DNA from: Lineus longissimus
Lineage: Eukaryota > Nemertea > Pilidiophora > Heteronemertea > Lineidae
NCBI RefSeq assembly: GCF_910592395.1
Contig: NC_088313.1
Location: 15,702,437-15,766,436, forward strand
Length of the DNA: 64,000 nucleotides
Direction of reading: 5' to 3'
The translations under genes were made by a program, and so were the position numbers. The notes beneath the pieces are model-generated. The model worked only from the letters and a program-made list of their open reading frames with translations. It was not told the origin of the DNA and did no database searches. This document shows positions 49,412 to 60,713 of the stretch, in pieces (within the stretch, counting starts at the first letter, position 1; every line of letters begins with the position of its first letter).

Positions 49412-50443
49412 ATGGAACAGACTGATGCAGCAATCCTCCCAACCTCTCTCTCACGGGATATTCACTCTGAAGCTCTTGCGGCATTTCGTTCCTTTATTGC
49501 CTTCTTCGGGGGTTACATCGTCATCACCATCATCGGAATCGGAATTTTCGGCAACACTCTCTCGGTGGTGATCTTCGTGCGGCAGAGGCGTAGGGACAGC
49601 GCGACCGCCACGTACCTCTCGGCCCTAGCAGTATCAGACCTCGGAAACTGCATTGTTGGATTGGATCTCTGGTTACACCAAGGTTTGTACTACGTTTCAG
49701 ATTTGACCATCAACATTCCCGTAGCGTACACAGACATCGGCTGCAAGGTTCTCGCCTACATTTGGACCCAGTGCGGCTTTTTGTCGGCGTGGATAATCAT
49801 TATGTTTTCAATAGAGCGGGCAATAGCTGTTGTGATGCCTTTGAAAGTTGCGCATATAATCACCAATTCTAGACGAAAGATTGCTCTAGGTATGCTTTTG
49901 GTACTGTCCTGTATCCTGTGGCTCTCAGTGATTCCCCTATACGAGCGCGTGGCCTCTCCGCCAGGGCAGAGCGAGAGGTACGTCTGCCATGTCCCGCCAA
50001 CCAAAGTTCGCTGGGGCTTGATTTGCTACTATATCGAGGTAGTCACGTTTAACATGGCGTTACCCTGCATCTTGCTCATAATCTTGAATGCCATTATTTT
50101 GTGGGGTATCATCACGTCCGCTGGCGTCCAATCCACGGATTCAGAAAAGCGCTTTCGGCAAGAGTTACGCACTCTTCTCAATCTGTTTGCCATTTCTCTT
50201 GTATATCTGGTCATCATGACACCGTTTGTTACAATGTGGACTTGGTATGGCTATGAAGATCTGACCGGGTTCAAAGGTCGAAGTTCGGCGGAAATCAATT
50301 TAATCTCAGAGGCCATGTTCTTTACGTCGACCTTGACCTTCATCAACTATGGAATCAATTTTATTATTTACACTTGCTCCCTTGATTTTTACCGATTCGA
50401 ATTTCAGAAAATATTTTGCTGCATAGATACAATTGGTAAATAG
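49412..50443 (+). CDS. Class A (rhodopsin-like) GPCR, intronless, 343 aa
   Basis: Seven-transmembrane receptor, probably for a peptide or small ligand; the ligand cannot be told. The ATG has A at -3 and G at +4. Landmarks: GN at 47-48 in TM1, LAVSD with D76 in TM2, C111 before TM3 and C192 in loop 2 (the conserved disulphide), ER at 135-136 at the end of TM3 (ERA in place of DRY), W170 in TM4, P218 in TM5, P271 in TM6. TM7 has NFIIY at 316-320, so Phe replaces the Pro of NPxxY. A CC pair at 336-337 could be palmitoylated. The N-terminus is short and has no signal peptide. Loop 3 is short and charged (STDSEKRFRQELR). A single uninterrupted frame is common for such receptors. Invertebrate neuropeptide or FMRFamide-like receptors are the nearest feel, unproven. 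Confidence 0.93.
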   Translation: MEQTDAAILPTSLSRDIHSEALAAFRSFIAFFGGYIVITIIGIGIFGNTLSVVIFVRQRRRDSATATYLSALAVSDLGNCIVGLDLWLHQGLYYVSDLTINIPVAYTDIGCKVLAYIWTQCGFLSAWIIIMFSIERAIAVVMPLKVAHIITNSRRKIALGMLLVLSCILWLSVIPLYERVASPPGQSERYVCHVPPTKVRWGLICYYIEVVTFNMALPCILLIILNAIILWGIITSAGVQSTDSEKRFRQELRTLLNLFAISLVYLVIMTPFVTMWTWYGYEDLTGFKGRSSAEINLISEAMFFTSTLTFINYGINFIIYTCSLDFYRFEFQKIFCCIDTIGK

Positions 50444-50914
50444 GGGAATCTAATAGAAGCTCAACTGGACTATAACTTAATTGTAATTGTGAATTAGCTA
50501 GATTTTCGGATCAGACCGCTAGGGCAGTGATGAGCGTTACGGTCTTGAACCAGTCTAGCAATTACTTTGCTTGTTTGATTCACCATACACGCAGTGAAAT
50601 TCGTCTCTGAAAGTAATCTTGTCAATTATGAAGTCTAGTTCTTTCCTTTGCGTCCGGATTTTTGTCGCGCGTCGTACATGTAGCTGTCGTAGCCGTGTCA
50701 GGCATACAGTACTGACGGTGAGTGCAAACAGTTCCATCAAATTCTGGTTCAACTCCGATTGTGTCCGGGACTGCTGAGATGATATTATATGAAGTAGATA
50801 TGCCCAAAGAGAAACCTCGCTAACCTGTTGCAGTTCACGTTCCCACCCCGGATAGAAAAGTAGCCTACTAGCAAACACAACAATAGTTACCGTTAACTGA
50901 AGACTAATTGAAAA

Positions 50915-50930
50915 AATAAAGAAAAATAAA
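50915..50930 (+). terminator. Candidate GPCR poly(A) signals
   Basis: Two overlapping-range AATAAA hexamers (50915-50920 and 50925-50930), about 470 bases after the receptor stop codon. Confidence 0.4.
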
Positions 50931-51061
50931 AAAGATTGTATATAGTTAAAATGAACTATGACCTGATCACCAGAGTCGTACCTGTCTGAAAACCTTGCCA
51001 GTGTTTTATTCGTCGCCAGAATTGGGTCACAATTTTCACAAGTTCAAATCTGCTCGAGACC

Positions 51062-51340
51062 TTATAAAAGACTCCAGTACCAAGATCTACTCCATCTCGT
51101 AGAAACGTCACCTCCCGGCATCCTTATCACGAGGAAGAGTGTCAGTTTCCCTATCTTCGGTTTTCTCTCCTGCCAGTAACGTCGGCCGCCAAAGACAAGA
51201 ACCGCCCCCGTCACCAAGATAGCGCCGATGGTGCTCAGGGTATTTGGAATATTGTGGTAAAACGCGATTTGTAAAGCATATGAAATAGGTATTTCAGCAT
51301 TACGAGCAATCGCTACCGCAGTTGCTGTTTCGTACTTCAC
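51062..51340 (-). pseudogene. EamA/SLC35-type transporter C-terminal fragment (orphan exon or relic)
   Basis: The minus-strand frame reads KYETATAVAIARNAEIPISY followed by ALQIAFYHNIPNTLSTIGAI and LVTGAVLVFGGRRYWQERK. This pattern (variable helix, aromatic-rich helix, NxPxxxSxxGAxLVxxG, basic tail) is that of the last two membrane segments of drug/metabolite transporters such as SLC35G proteins. A stop codon sits about 18 bases upstream in frame, there is no good polypyrimidine-AG acceptor, and I found no other exon of such a gene within the window. Transposon copy 1 starts about 340 bases away. It may be a relic of a deleted gene or retrocopy, or a real last exon whose partners lie too far to see. 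Confidence 0.45.
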
Positions 51341-51681
51341 ATACGCCGTTCGTTAAATATTTTCGATGGATGTAAAGATTAAAAATTTGCAATTGAATCT
51401 GGAAATTGAAGTTGCATTTACATATATAGTGTACGAACTGAATATAAATTTCGACATTGCCGTTGTGTTGACATGCACGATATACTGCACTACGGAATTG
51501 TGTGTGACTGCAATCCACCAGCGAATACGTGGGGCGTACGCCTTTAAGCATGTCCGAGACATATGGTGCATGCTTCAACTATGTTTTGAATGCACTTGGG
51601 ACGTTGTTTTGAAGTCACTGAAAAGAACGGAGATTCGCGTAACTTACGTCACGAGGTCATGCAACACATACAAAAACCTGT

Positions 51682-52052
51682 AATAGCATTCCACGACGTT
51701 ACTATTTATAGCTCACAAGGTCATTTGACTAAGATATTGATGACGTTTTAGTCACGTGACAGTCGGACATCGACACTTATTTCTACGCAGTTGAGCTTAT
51801 TTCAAAGTCAATTATCTTTGACCCTGCATTGTTTTCAGCATGAATGATACCATAGAGTCAGAGAGAGAAATGTTCAGAACAATTATGAAGTATTTCCAAC
51901 ACTCGGACATGTACCAGATTGAATCTAACTGCCCTAGTTAGAAAGCCTGAATCCATTACGAAACCGCATGTTTGTCCGACATTGCCTGTAATTCAGCGAT
52001 GGGGAAATAGAGGGCAGCAGCTGTAGTGACGTCATCTTCGCGGAATGCTATT
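51682..52052 (+). mobile_element. 371-bp inverted-repeat MITE, copy 1
   Basis: Starts aatagcattcc and ends ggaatgctatt. The terminal inverted repeat is about 15 bp (aatagcattccgcga, with one mismatch in the left end here). The interior is shared with copies 2 and 3 and includes the palindrome gtcacgtgac. It has no coding potential. No target-site duplication is obvious. Confidence 0.8.
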
Positions 52053-55000
52053 GAGACAGATATTCGGTATGATAAGATTACTTCAAAAATAACTGTCAAT
52101 ATCATACATCTTTCCCGAAATTATAATCATAGGATTGTCCAACCCGAGTTTCTTCACGCCGATGCAGCGTCACCCTTTAATGCTGGTTGAAGTCAGGTTT
52201 GTATTCATCATGACCCTTGGCTTTTTTGTCCCCAGGTACGGTACCAGAGAACCACAGTGCTCGAATGTGCGCGATGTATTATAAAAGCACTCATTTGTCA
52301 AGAAGACAAAGTGACTTTTTTCCTCAGTCATCTAGTTAACATATCTGTGAAAACTTTTTTAGTGTCTTCAGAAAAAAGGATTTAAAAACCAATTTATTTA
52401 AATTCCATGTATGTAAAAATGTACAGAGGAATGTGCGGCCGTGACGGAGTCCCGTAACGACGAAAACCGAAGAAAACATTTCGATGAATACCATACCGAG
52501 CACTAATGATGACCAATCGAGCTTGCGAGAGAGGCCGGGCTACCATTGCAATACTTTTGCAATACTTCTGAAGGTATTGCTGATGGAAAGAATATCAGAA
52601 TATCATTCTGCAATCGCAAACTAATCTAACCAGGCGAAGAAGGCAGTGACCATACTGCGTGCCTAGTTACCGCGCCACCATCGCCACATTGCGTACCTAG
52701 TTACTGCGCCGCCATCGCTTCTTCGATCGATTCCCTTGGAGAAAGTGCAACCATCATAGTAACGATTTGTTCATACTCTCAGCTCGAGCGATCAGTTGCT
52801 AATCACTACAACTACCATTTAGAGCGGCCTCCAAATACTCGAGCGAATAAGGATACCCATAAAATGTGTCGGATATCATATTAGAAAATATATTTATTGG
52901 AATATTGAGAATTACTTAGATTTGTGATTCGCATGACTCGTTATAAAACTAGAATTGCACAACAGACAATTGTATTATTTGTGGAAGTTAAACTTATGTG
53001 ATAGTCTTCCGCAGGTTTTAAAATCCAACATAGGTAGATGCGAAAGGCTTGAAGTGTAATTATTTCTGTGTTTTTGGAAGACCAATCGGGTTTTACAACT
53101 GTTCAGTTGCTCATGAATCTGTGCTGAAATAAGGCCTGAGGATTTATCATCGTTGAACATATTCTTGATTGGAAAGTACATGTAAAAGAATAACACAAAG
53201 ATATACTTCATGTAGCTGCATACTTTTAGACGAGGATGTCATCAGAACCGGGAAAGGACTTTTGGATACTTATGAAATCGGAAATTAGGGATACACAATT
53301 CTGACAGTGCTGCCGTTTCTAAGTGCTTCGTCGATTGCTACAAACAACTCCTGTCAAGTGTTGACGAGCTAAAGGTATGTCTATTTAAACGTTTTCAAAT
53401 TCATTTAGTTGCTTTTTGTGTCTTCGTCACCCACAGAGCAAAGAGAGGAAGAGGTCCTGCATCCTGATTAACCGAGGTTTCATCAGGTCATTCTGAAGAT
53501 TGATGACCGAGAGACGCATGAACAACCTGTAGTTACTAATGACAACACGACATGGGCTCTTGGCCACCTGCCGATTAAAGAATCTATATATGTATCAGAA
53601 ACCAATCGCACCATAAAGAAGATTATCCGAGAACTTCGGCGTCCACAATATCTGCAAATGTTGGATATTTGAGTTCAAGTGAGAGATTGGGAGGTGGCCG
53701 TAAAAGATTGCACCTATATTTCTCCTCGAATGAACCTACAGACGATATTCGATTACCAAGTGTTCAACCCATGTCATCTTTTACGGCTTTGGATTCGCCT
53801 GTCGCAATTTATACTCACCTTGATATCAAGATCAACTAACGAGTCACAAGTTGTTAAGGAATGCCTTTACCCCAGTTATTGGACACAGAAAACGTCAGGT
53901 ATCAGCCTGCCATGTGAGGGTCAATGTAGTTCTGTGAATGACAAAAACCGTCTCATGCGATTTTGCTTGAATCGCACAGCTCTTGCGTCATCGTAAGCAA
54001 AGAGATTTAGATGCAGTTTGGATGCAGTGCAGTGATCAACATGTAATAAAAAAACAAAGCCGTAGTGACGTGTGCGTCCTCCGGTGCAACCGCACTCAGT
54101 GGAAACCTTCCCTGAGAGCCGGTTTCCGATGAAGGCGATGGCCACAACGCACTCGTCACCCTTGGTGATGTTTCTCCCCACTGCACTCCAAACACACAAA
54201 CAAAGTATTTGGTTCTTCGATTATGCATGCACTGTGCGATTCAAGAAAAGTCGCGTTTAGCGGAAATCTACCCTCAGAGCACAAAGTCCAGCAGCTGGTG
54301 GCTGATTTTGTGTACACAACATAAGATAGCACGAAGATGACATCTATTTCAGCAAAATCTACACGAATTTAATTAAGGATGTTACCCCGTTGGGATATAC
54401 TGGCAGCTTGCATTATGTCTCTTTTGGGGGCTTCGAAACATGTTGGCTTTGCAAACTATTTGTCTTTGTTCATCCTGGAGAAAGAGCTACCCCAATCGCC
54501 GAGGGCACTCGGCAAGTTGGTTTGCCTGTTTCAAGAAAAACCAGAAAAGAGGAAGTTTGTGGATTTAGTTGAAAGAAAACAGGTTCAATCTGCATGGTAG
54601 ATATACGTCTCGCACAAATCGAGTGATTTCAAGAGAATCTCATAATTTTTCACGACATCAGTCACCAGAGGCGTCAAGTATATACGGAGAGGTTTAAGTG
54701 TTTCTCAATCGTGTTCTTACATAACTCGATGAGCCGCAAAGTCTAGTCTTGGCGCTCCTGAGTTGTCGAGAACGGGGCAAATTGGACTCAATTGAGATTG
54801 CTCGCAGTGATAATCCATGGTTTAACGCTATGTTGAATGTTCGAAAGTACACAGAGCAGCCACTGGCATTGGTGTGATAATAGTAAAGGTAACTCAACGA
54901 AAAAAAGGCCTAATCCAGATGAACAAATTAGATCGTGGCGATCGTCACTATGGAGGCCAACATACTAAAAATCGGACAAGATCTGTACACATGACACTTA

Positions 55001-56700
55001 TTGTGCTCTTTGTTCATTTTATGCCGACCCATCTCTACCTTTCATTACAAAACATATGGTGAAATTGATAAAGATCAGTTCAAAGCTCTTGTCAGTCGCA
55101 GGGTGAGACAAGCTGTCTATTGAGGAACAATTGAACTTGTCAATCAAACTCTAATTAAATTACAGATGGATATGATTTTTTTTCAATGCTGGCCTTGATG
55201 ACAAGGGCAGGAGAAGATTGTTAAGAGAGATACGTTTTACTGAATTACTAAGTGTGTTGGGACAAACTAACTATAGTTAATTCATTTACTTGACTCGAAT
55301 TGCCAAGAAGGTTTGTTTTTCGTGATTTCACAATGCCGACAACTATATTCATCATCATCTCTCTATCATATCATACCTTAATTTGCACTATTTTAGCTAA
55401 CTCATAAGTACTTGGAAACGTCCATTTTTGCAGGCGTATAGTACTTAATATATGGGCAATGTCAAAACGCCGAGTCATTTTCTACATCAGACTCTCAATA
55501 AACAAAGATAGTGCACCAATTTAACTCAGATCTTTTTCCGACATGCAGCAACACCGGAATAATTTTCTCATTTGATCCGAGAAGAGATCCACTGGAGCCT
55601 CTTTCACTACTTCGTTTTCAAAGGTATTTTTCTGAAGCTACATTCTCCATTACGGCATTACCTGTTGATGTTTTTGTCAATAACAAGATGCTTTTGTTAA
55701 CATGGTTGTTAGGCAGCATGTTGACAAAGAAAGATTAGGTGCAATGTCGACTTGCCGAGTGATGGAGGTTCTTGCGAAAGTCTGTGCTTGACAAATCCAT
55801 GTCAATTAGATTGTAAATCCCAAGAGTAATGTAAATTAACAAACTGATAAATCCAAACACTCGTTCCCGATAACAGTCGCTACAACTGAGTTATGTAGTT
55901 TTCCTTCCCCCAACCTTTTGATTGCGCTATTCCTGTCTCTCGAATGAGATCGTTGTCCGGCCATTACGCAAAGTAATGGCAACAGCGCTGACGTCGGCTG
56001 TAGTTTGCTATTAATCAAACTTAATATTCATGATGACAAAATCATAGAATATTGCTGTCGTGTACATATGGTTGTATTGCCCTGCTGTGGGCGTGTGCAG
56101 TGGTTTAAAAAGCCATTACACCAGGAAGTGGCTGTGGGCCAGTGGCGTCTGGGGATCGGTTTCATGAAAGGGGATTCCCTCTATAAATCATAACCGCGTA
56201 TCCAAAAAAAATGCATTGAGAGACGGGCAGAGAATCATGGACGTATCATTGGTGAATCGGGAGCACAGCTTCGTAATATTTTTTTTTAAACCAACCAATA
56301 CACCATTAGGCATTACTATATGATTGCTTTAGCAAGACCCAATAGTCATTTGTCGCACATATTTTTAGGGAGTTATGGGGACACATCTAGCATTGACAGG
56401 ATGATGTCTGGAAAATGAAATGCATTATTATAGCTTGCCTATCTCTGATCAGGAAGGATAGTATAGATTCTACCATCAAGCTCTGATGTATAGACATCTA
56501 TCACTTCGCACCACGCATAAGTGCATAAAATGAACTATGGATCGTGGGACTTGAGCATATGAAGATCTACCCAGTCTGTACCATCTGTTACGCTTGCTAT
56601 GATTGTGATGCATTGAAGAATACGATCCCATGATGAGTTAATCAGCCAAGGGCATTCTTTTGAAGCATTCGGCAGATAATTTCTGCATTCACTGCCTTTC
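52053..56700. other. Intergenic between MITE copies 1 and 2
   Basis: No gene is recognised. An imperfect two-unit duplication lies at 52653-52719 (tgcgtgcctagttaccgcgc against tgcgtacctagttactgcgc). Short open frames near 53.7-54.3 kb have no recognisable domain. Confidence 0.45.
52653..52719 (+). repeat. Imperfect 35-bp tandem duplication
   Basis: Two adjacent units share tgcgtRcctagttacYgcgc followed by cRccatcgc. It is GC-rich compared with the surroundings. Confidence 0.6.
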
Positions 56701-57071
56701 AATAGCATTCCGCGATGATGAGGTCACTGCAGCTGCTGCCCTCTATTTCCCCATCGCTGAATTACAGGCAATGTCGGACAAACATGCGGTTTCGTAATGG
56801 TTTCAGGCTTTCTAACTAGGGCAGTTAGATTCAATCTGGCACATGTCCGACCGTTGGAAATACTACATAAATGCTCTGAATATTTCTCTCTCTGACTCTA
56901 TGGTATCATTCATGCTAAAAACAATGCAGGGTCAAAGATAATTGACTTTGAAATAAGCTCAAATGCGTAGAAATAAGTGTCGATGTCCGACTGTCACGTG
57001 ACTACAACGTCATCAATATCTTATGCAAATGACCTCGTGAGCTATAAATAGTAACTTCGCGGAATGCTATT
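56701..57071 (-). mobile_element. 371-bp inverted-repeat MITE, copy 2 (inverted)
   Basis: Same length and ends as copies 1 and 3 but in the opposite orientation: the tract ending in cagctgctgccctctatttc lies at the left. Both terminal repeats are intact. No clear flanking duplication (left flank ctgcctttc, right flank acgtttgtc). Confidence 0.8.
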
Positions 57072-59576
57072 ACGTTTGTCAGTATCTTTGCTTGACCATT
57101 TTGTACCATCTGGTGAGACATTAGGGGCCAAGGCAGGAACAGTGCTGCATATAGTGATGACAACGATAACACAACAATAGGTCTCACAGGTTTCATCAGG
57201 TTTAACTTAGTTTTTTGTACTAACTGGTACATATGTATTGGCGAGAACATTTTTTAATGAAGAAGTCTCCAGGTTTGAGGGATCAATAAAGAATTATGAT
57301 AAAGCTAGTATCAACTAGCCAGTTAATCTATCCACAGTTATAATAAAACAAGGATAAAATTATCATTATACTGAAGCTATACTGATCAACAAGTCGGTAA
57401 TTTGTCCCAAGTCGTAAACCTTTAAGTTTGTAATTCCAAGAATTTTTAAAGACTATTCTATCAACTCTCTGTAACACGTAACTCTGATGTAGAGCTTACA
57501 TACGTGGTATTAATACTTACGATATATGTAGCGTGTATTTAGATCCAAAATGGCTTTACGCAACTCACCACACGAATGACGTGCGAAATGCTGGGCGTCC
57601 CATAGTTTTGCAAATTACAGCTAAGATGATTAACCGTGTTAGGACACCGATATCTCCGCCGATATACCAGTATCATCTCGAATTAACTACATTACTGTCT
57701 ACGTTATCATTGATAGTAGCGTGTGTCGTGAGTGAGCTTATGCAACGCTGGCAAACAGTTACGTACTTGTGTTATGCATTTTCAGTTTTTAATATTTTAT
57801 GAAATATCTCAGAGTTTATGTGATTACACAAAGTTGATTAACTCGTTGTCACCGCGGAACTCATAACCGTGTTAACGCTATCAGGAATATCGGACGCAGT
57901 GTCTATCTGCACCAGAATTCAGATCAGTTACCGCAGCGATATATGAATCTTTTATAATACATAATGTTAGTGTATGGGGATTTTTCACCGGAAACTGGAG
58001 TGTGGGCAAATCCGACTTTTCAACGAGTCAGTCCAGTCGGGAAGCAGACGACATGACATCATCATCCGCCATCCCATAATTTGTCCGCAATACCGATCGT
58101 CCCATTACTCCCTCAGAACCACTCCAAAAAGCAATAAAACTCGTTTCTCAGTCAAGATTCGCACCATCTTCAGCCACAACTAATAATGCCTCTGTCTCGA
58201 TCCTAATACTGTATACTCAATCAAAGTCTGCTGCAATGGCCTGATTTGAAACGATCTATTGGCCATTATATCAATTTACATCACCTAACCGTCCTAAGTA
58301 ACATTTTCAACCATGACAGACTCTGATTGGGCAATGACTTTCTGTCCGTCACATGATCGTGTGGATGTCCAATTTCAGCAGGGCTTTCCGTGAGTGCATT
58401 TTAGAAACGATACACACTCCTGCTCTGGGAGGATGCCATTAATAATCAATCTTGAATGTATACTTCCATCTCAGCAGACCTCCTCTTTACCTGGCCAAGC
58501 CATCAACCAGTCTAATTAGAAGCGAGCTATAATGAGAGGCAAACAACCACAGATCGGGAATAATTAGCAAACAGGTTTATAAAGATCGTATCTGGAGGAT
58601 CTATCAGAAAAGAAATGAATCAACATTACCCAAGTTGCCAGAATATTGCCAGTACATTGATGAACTTGGGAACATTGTCCCTACAGAGCTGCGCGTTTCG
58701 CTGCACTTGCTTAGCTTGGAACGGAATGGAATTGGGCATTAAATGCGGATGGAAAACGAAAATCATTGAGATTGATTGAGGCGTAAAACGAATTTTGTTA
58801 GAGTCGTTTTAACTGAGTGTGATTACGAATCCAAGGAGACGCATGCAGTTGAAATTTGCCCTCTCTCGTGTTCTGTGTATATGCAGCATATGAAATCATG
58901 ACATTTTTAAAAGAAGTTATTCGTGAATCAGTTTCATGAATGAGATGAGAAACTTGATATAAAGAGTAAGAAGAAGCACCTCATGTGTTCAAACTATGCA
59001 ATTAGTTTCTTGATCTCTGTTTTTAGATTTGATTAAAAAAGAAGGTTCTTAATTGATGAAATTAGACACAATTGGGATGTTCGTTTAACCCAATATGGCT
59101 ATAACATAACGGATGGTTGCATCTCATAGCCTTGCCAGAAGGCAAGATATCCCGAAAGAATCTTCTTAATGAGGCTGAGAACCGCGTGTCAACTAATTGG
59201 CAATATACATTCCCAAAATATGATACTTTCGTATTTTTATTAATCTATCCATGATTGTGACGGAATGCAACCGGGAATCGATAGTCTTGATTGTGTTTCA
59301 AGCGCTCACCGCCCTCAAGAACAAAATAAATATGTAATCAGCGCAGTCTCATTGCCCAACGTAGACTAATCAATCACGTCTTGGCGAAGTTTTGAGGTAT
59401 TGAGGTGGGACCCTGGACTTAGTTAGATCAGGGCGGCTTGGAAGCGTTTGTCCGAATCAGATCAAATTTAGGTAAGGTGCACCGTAAAGTGAGGTGCGCG
59501 ATATAAGCTTATAGAAAAATGACACGTATTTCTTTAGTGGTATGGGCGGAGACTATATACTGGAAGTTCAGTATGC

Positions 59577-59606
59577 CCAGAGTCTTTCAAATACTAAAGA
59601 CTCTGG
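59577..59606. repeat. Perfect 11-bp hairpin
   Basis: ccagagtcttt, an 8-base loop, then aaagactctgg. The string tatgccc stands directly before the left arm and directly after the right arm. Confidence 0.7.
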
Positions 59607-59887
59607 TATGCCCAATAGTGTTTAAAGAGCTGTCGATTGACGCTCATCAGCTCGCAACTCAATATTTTTTTTGATGAATTATGTTAGTCGAGCGAATTGC
59701 GTTGGTTGAGCGGTCGAATTGATTTTCAGACTGACTAGGGCAATAGCAACATACTCTGATTTGAATACAAACGCTGGTATTACAGGTAACATATCATACA
59801 CGATGGACTAAGGTACGTATTATATGGCCACATTGGCGTGTTATCTCGTTGATTTAGGGTGGCTTTCTGTCAATGAATTTGATGAAT

Positions 59888-60046
59888 CCAAGTTTGTCTG
59901 AAATCGTGTAATGGATCAGGTATGATAAGCCGATGCTTGTCAAATATCGTGTAATGTATCAGGTATAATAATCCGATTTTTCTGATATCGTATAATGGGT
60001 GAGGTATAATAATCTACGTTTGTCTGAAACAGGTATGATAATCAGA
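59888..60046 (+). repeat. Degenerate minisatellite, about 4 units of 42-47 bp
   Basis: Successive units share tttgtctgaaatcgtgtaat then ggatcaggtataataat with substitutions. The fourth unit has an internal deletion that joins gtctgaaa directly to caggtatgataat. Confidence 0.65.
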
Positions 60047-60678
60047 GTTTCGTCCATGATACCAGATCAGATCGGGTATACTGATTTGTTTTGGTACTAT
60101 ATCAAAAGTGTATACACTGCTGGTAGTACGTAACGTGAATCTTCGTTATTGACAATCCGTTACCCGACTGGTAGCCTCCTAGACATCACATGGGTCTCGT
60201 ATAACATGCTGAAGAAAAAAACGCATGAAAAACCTGCGGCGTTTATTGTTCCGTAGAGTCTCACTTTCAGTTCTGGTAGTAGGTTAAATCACCGGATTTG
60301 CATTCATATGGCGGAGAAAAACCAAGCACTCCCAGTTGGCACTGCAACGATTTATGGCAGGACGTAAACGGAAATAAAGAAGTATTGCTTTATATCGTGC
60401 TTCTGTGTGTGTTGATGCTGTAAAAAAATGTTGCTTTTTTATAAGGTAATGGATTATTGTGATGTGGAACTCCACTCTTTAATTTTATCATTTACATTAG
60501 ATGGGTGTGATTACGAACAAGGAATTTTCGATCTTGTAGTGAAAGTGAAGTCCTGAAATTCAATACATATAAGCTCTATATTGTGTCAATTGTTCGGACG
60601 AAGATAACTATGCCAGAGGGTTTTTTACAACACAAGGGCAATACCTGATGGTCATTAGTGCTATCATCTTTCTCACCA

Positions 60679-60713
60679 GTTTGGTGAGCCGGGCTTGCCA
60701 AATAGTCACTTCC
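60679..60713 (+). mobile_element. Solo right end of the foldback-like MITE family
   Basis: Thirty-five bases matching the right terminus of copy 2 (ggtgagccgggcttgccaaa then tagtcacttcc). No left part was seen nearby, so this is a truncated copy. Confidence 0.6.

Larger units (their letters stand above)
57072..60678. other. Intergenic, no gene recognised
   Basis: Contains the hairpin at 59577-59606 and the degenerate tandem array at 59888-60046 listed separately. A hydrophobic minus-strand frame at 57002-57250 is not recognised and runs into MITE copy 2. Confidence 0.45.

Noticed and set aside
57002-57250. Hydrophobic minus-strand frame that might be a membrane exon
   Set aside because: It has one plausible membrane segment but its C-terminal part lies inside MITE copy 2 and no splice donor is evident.
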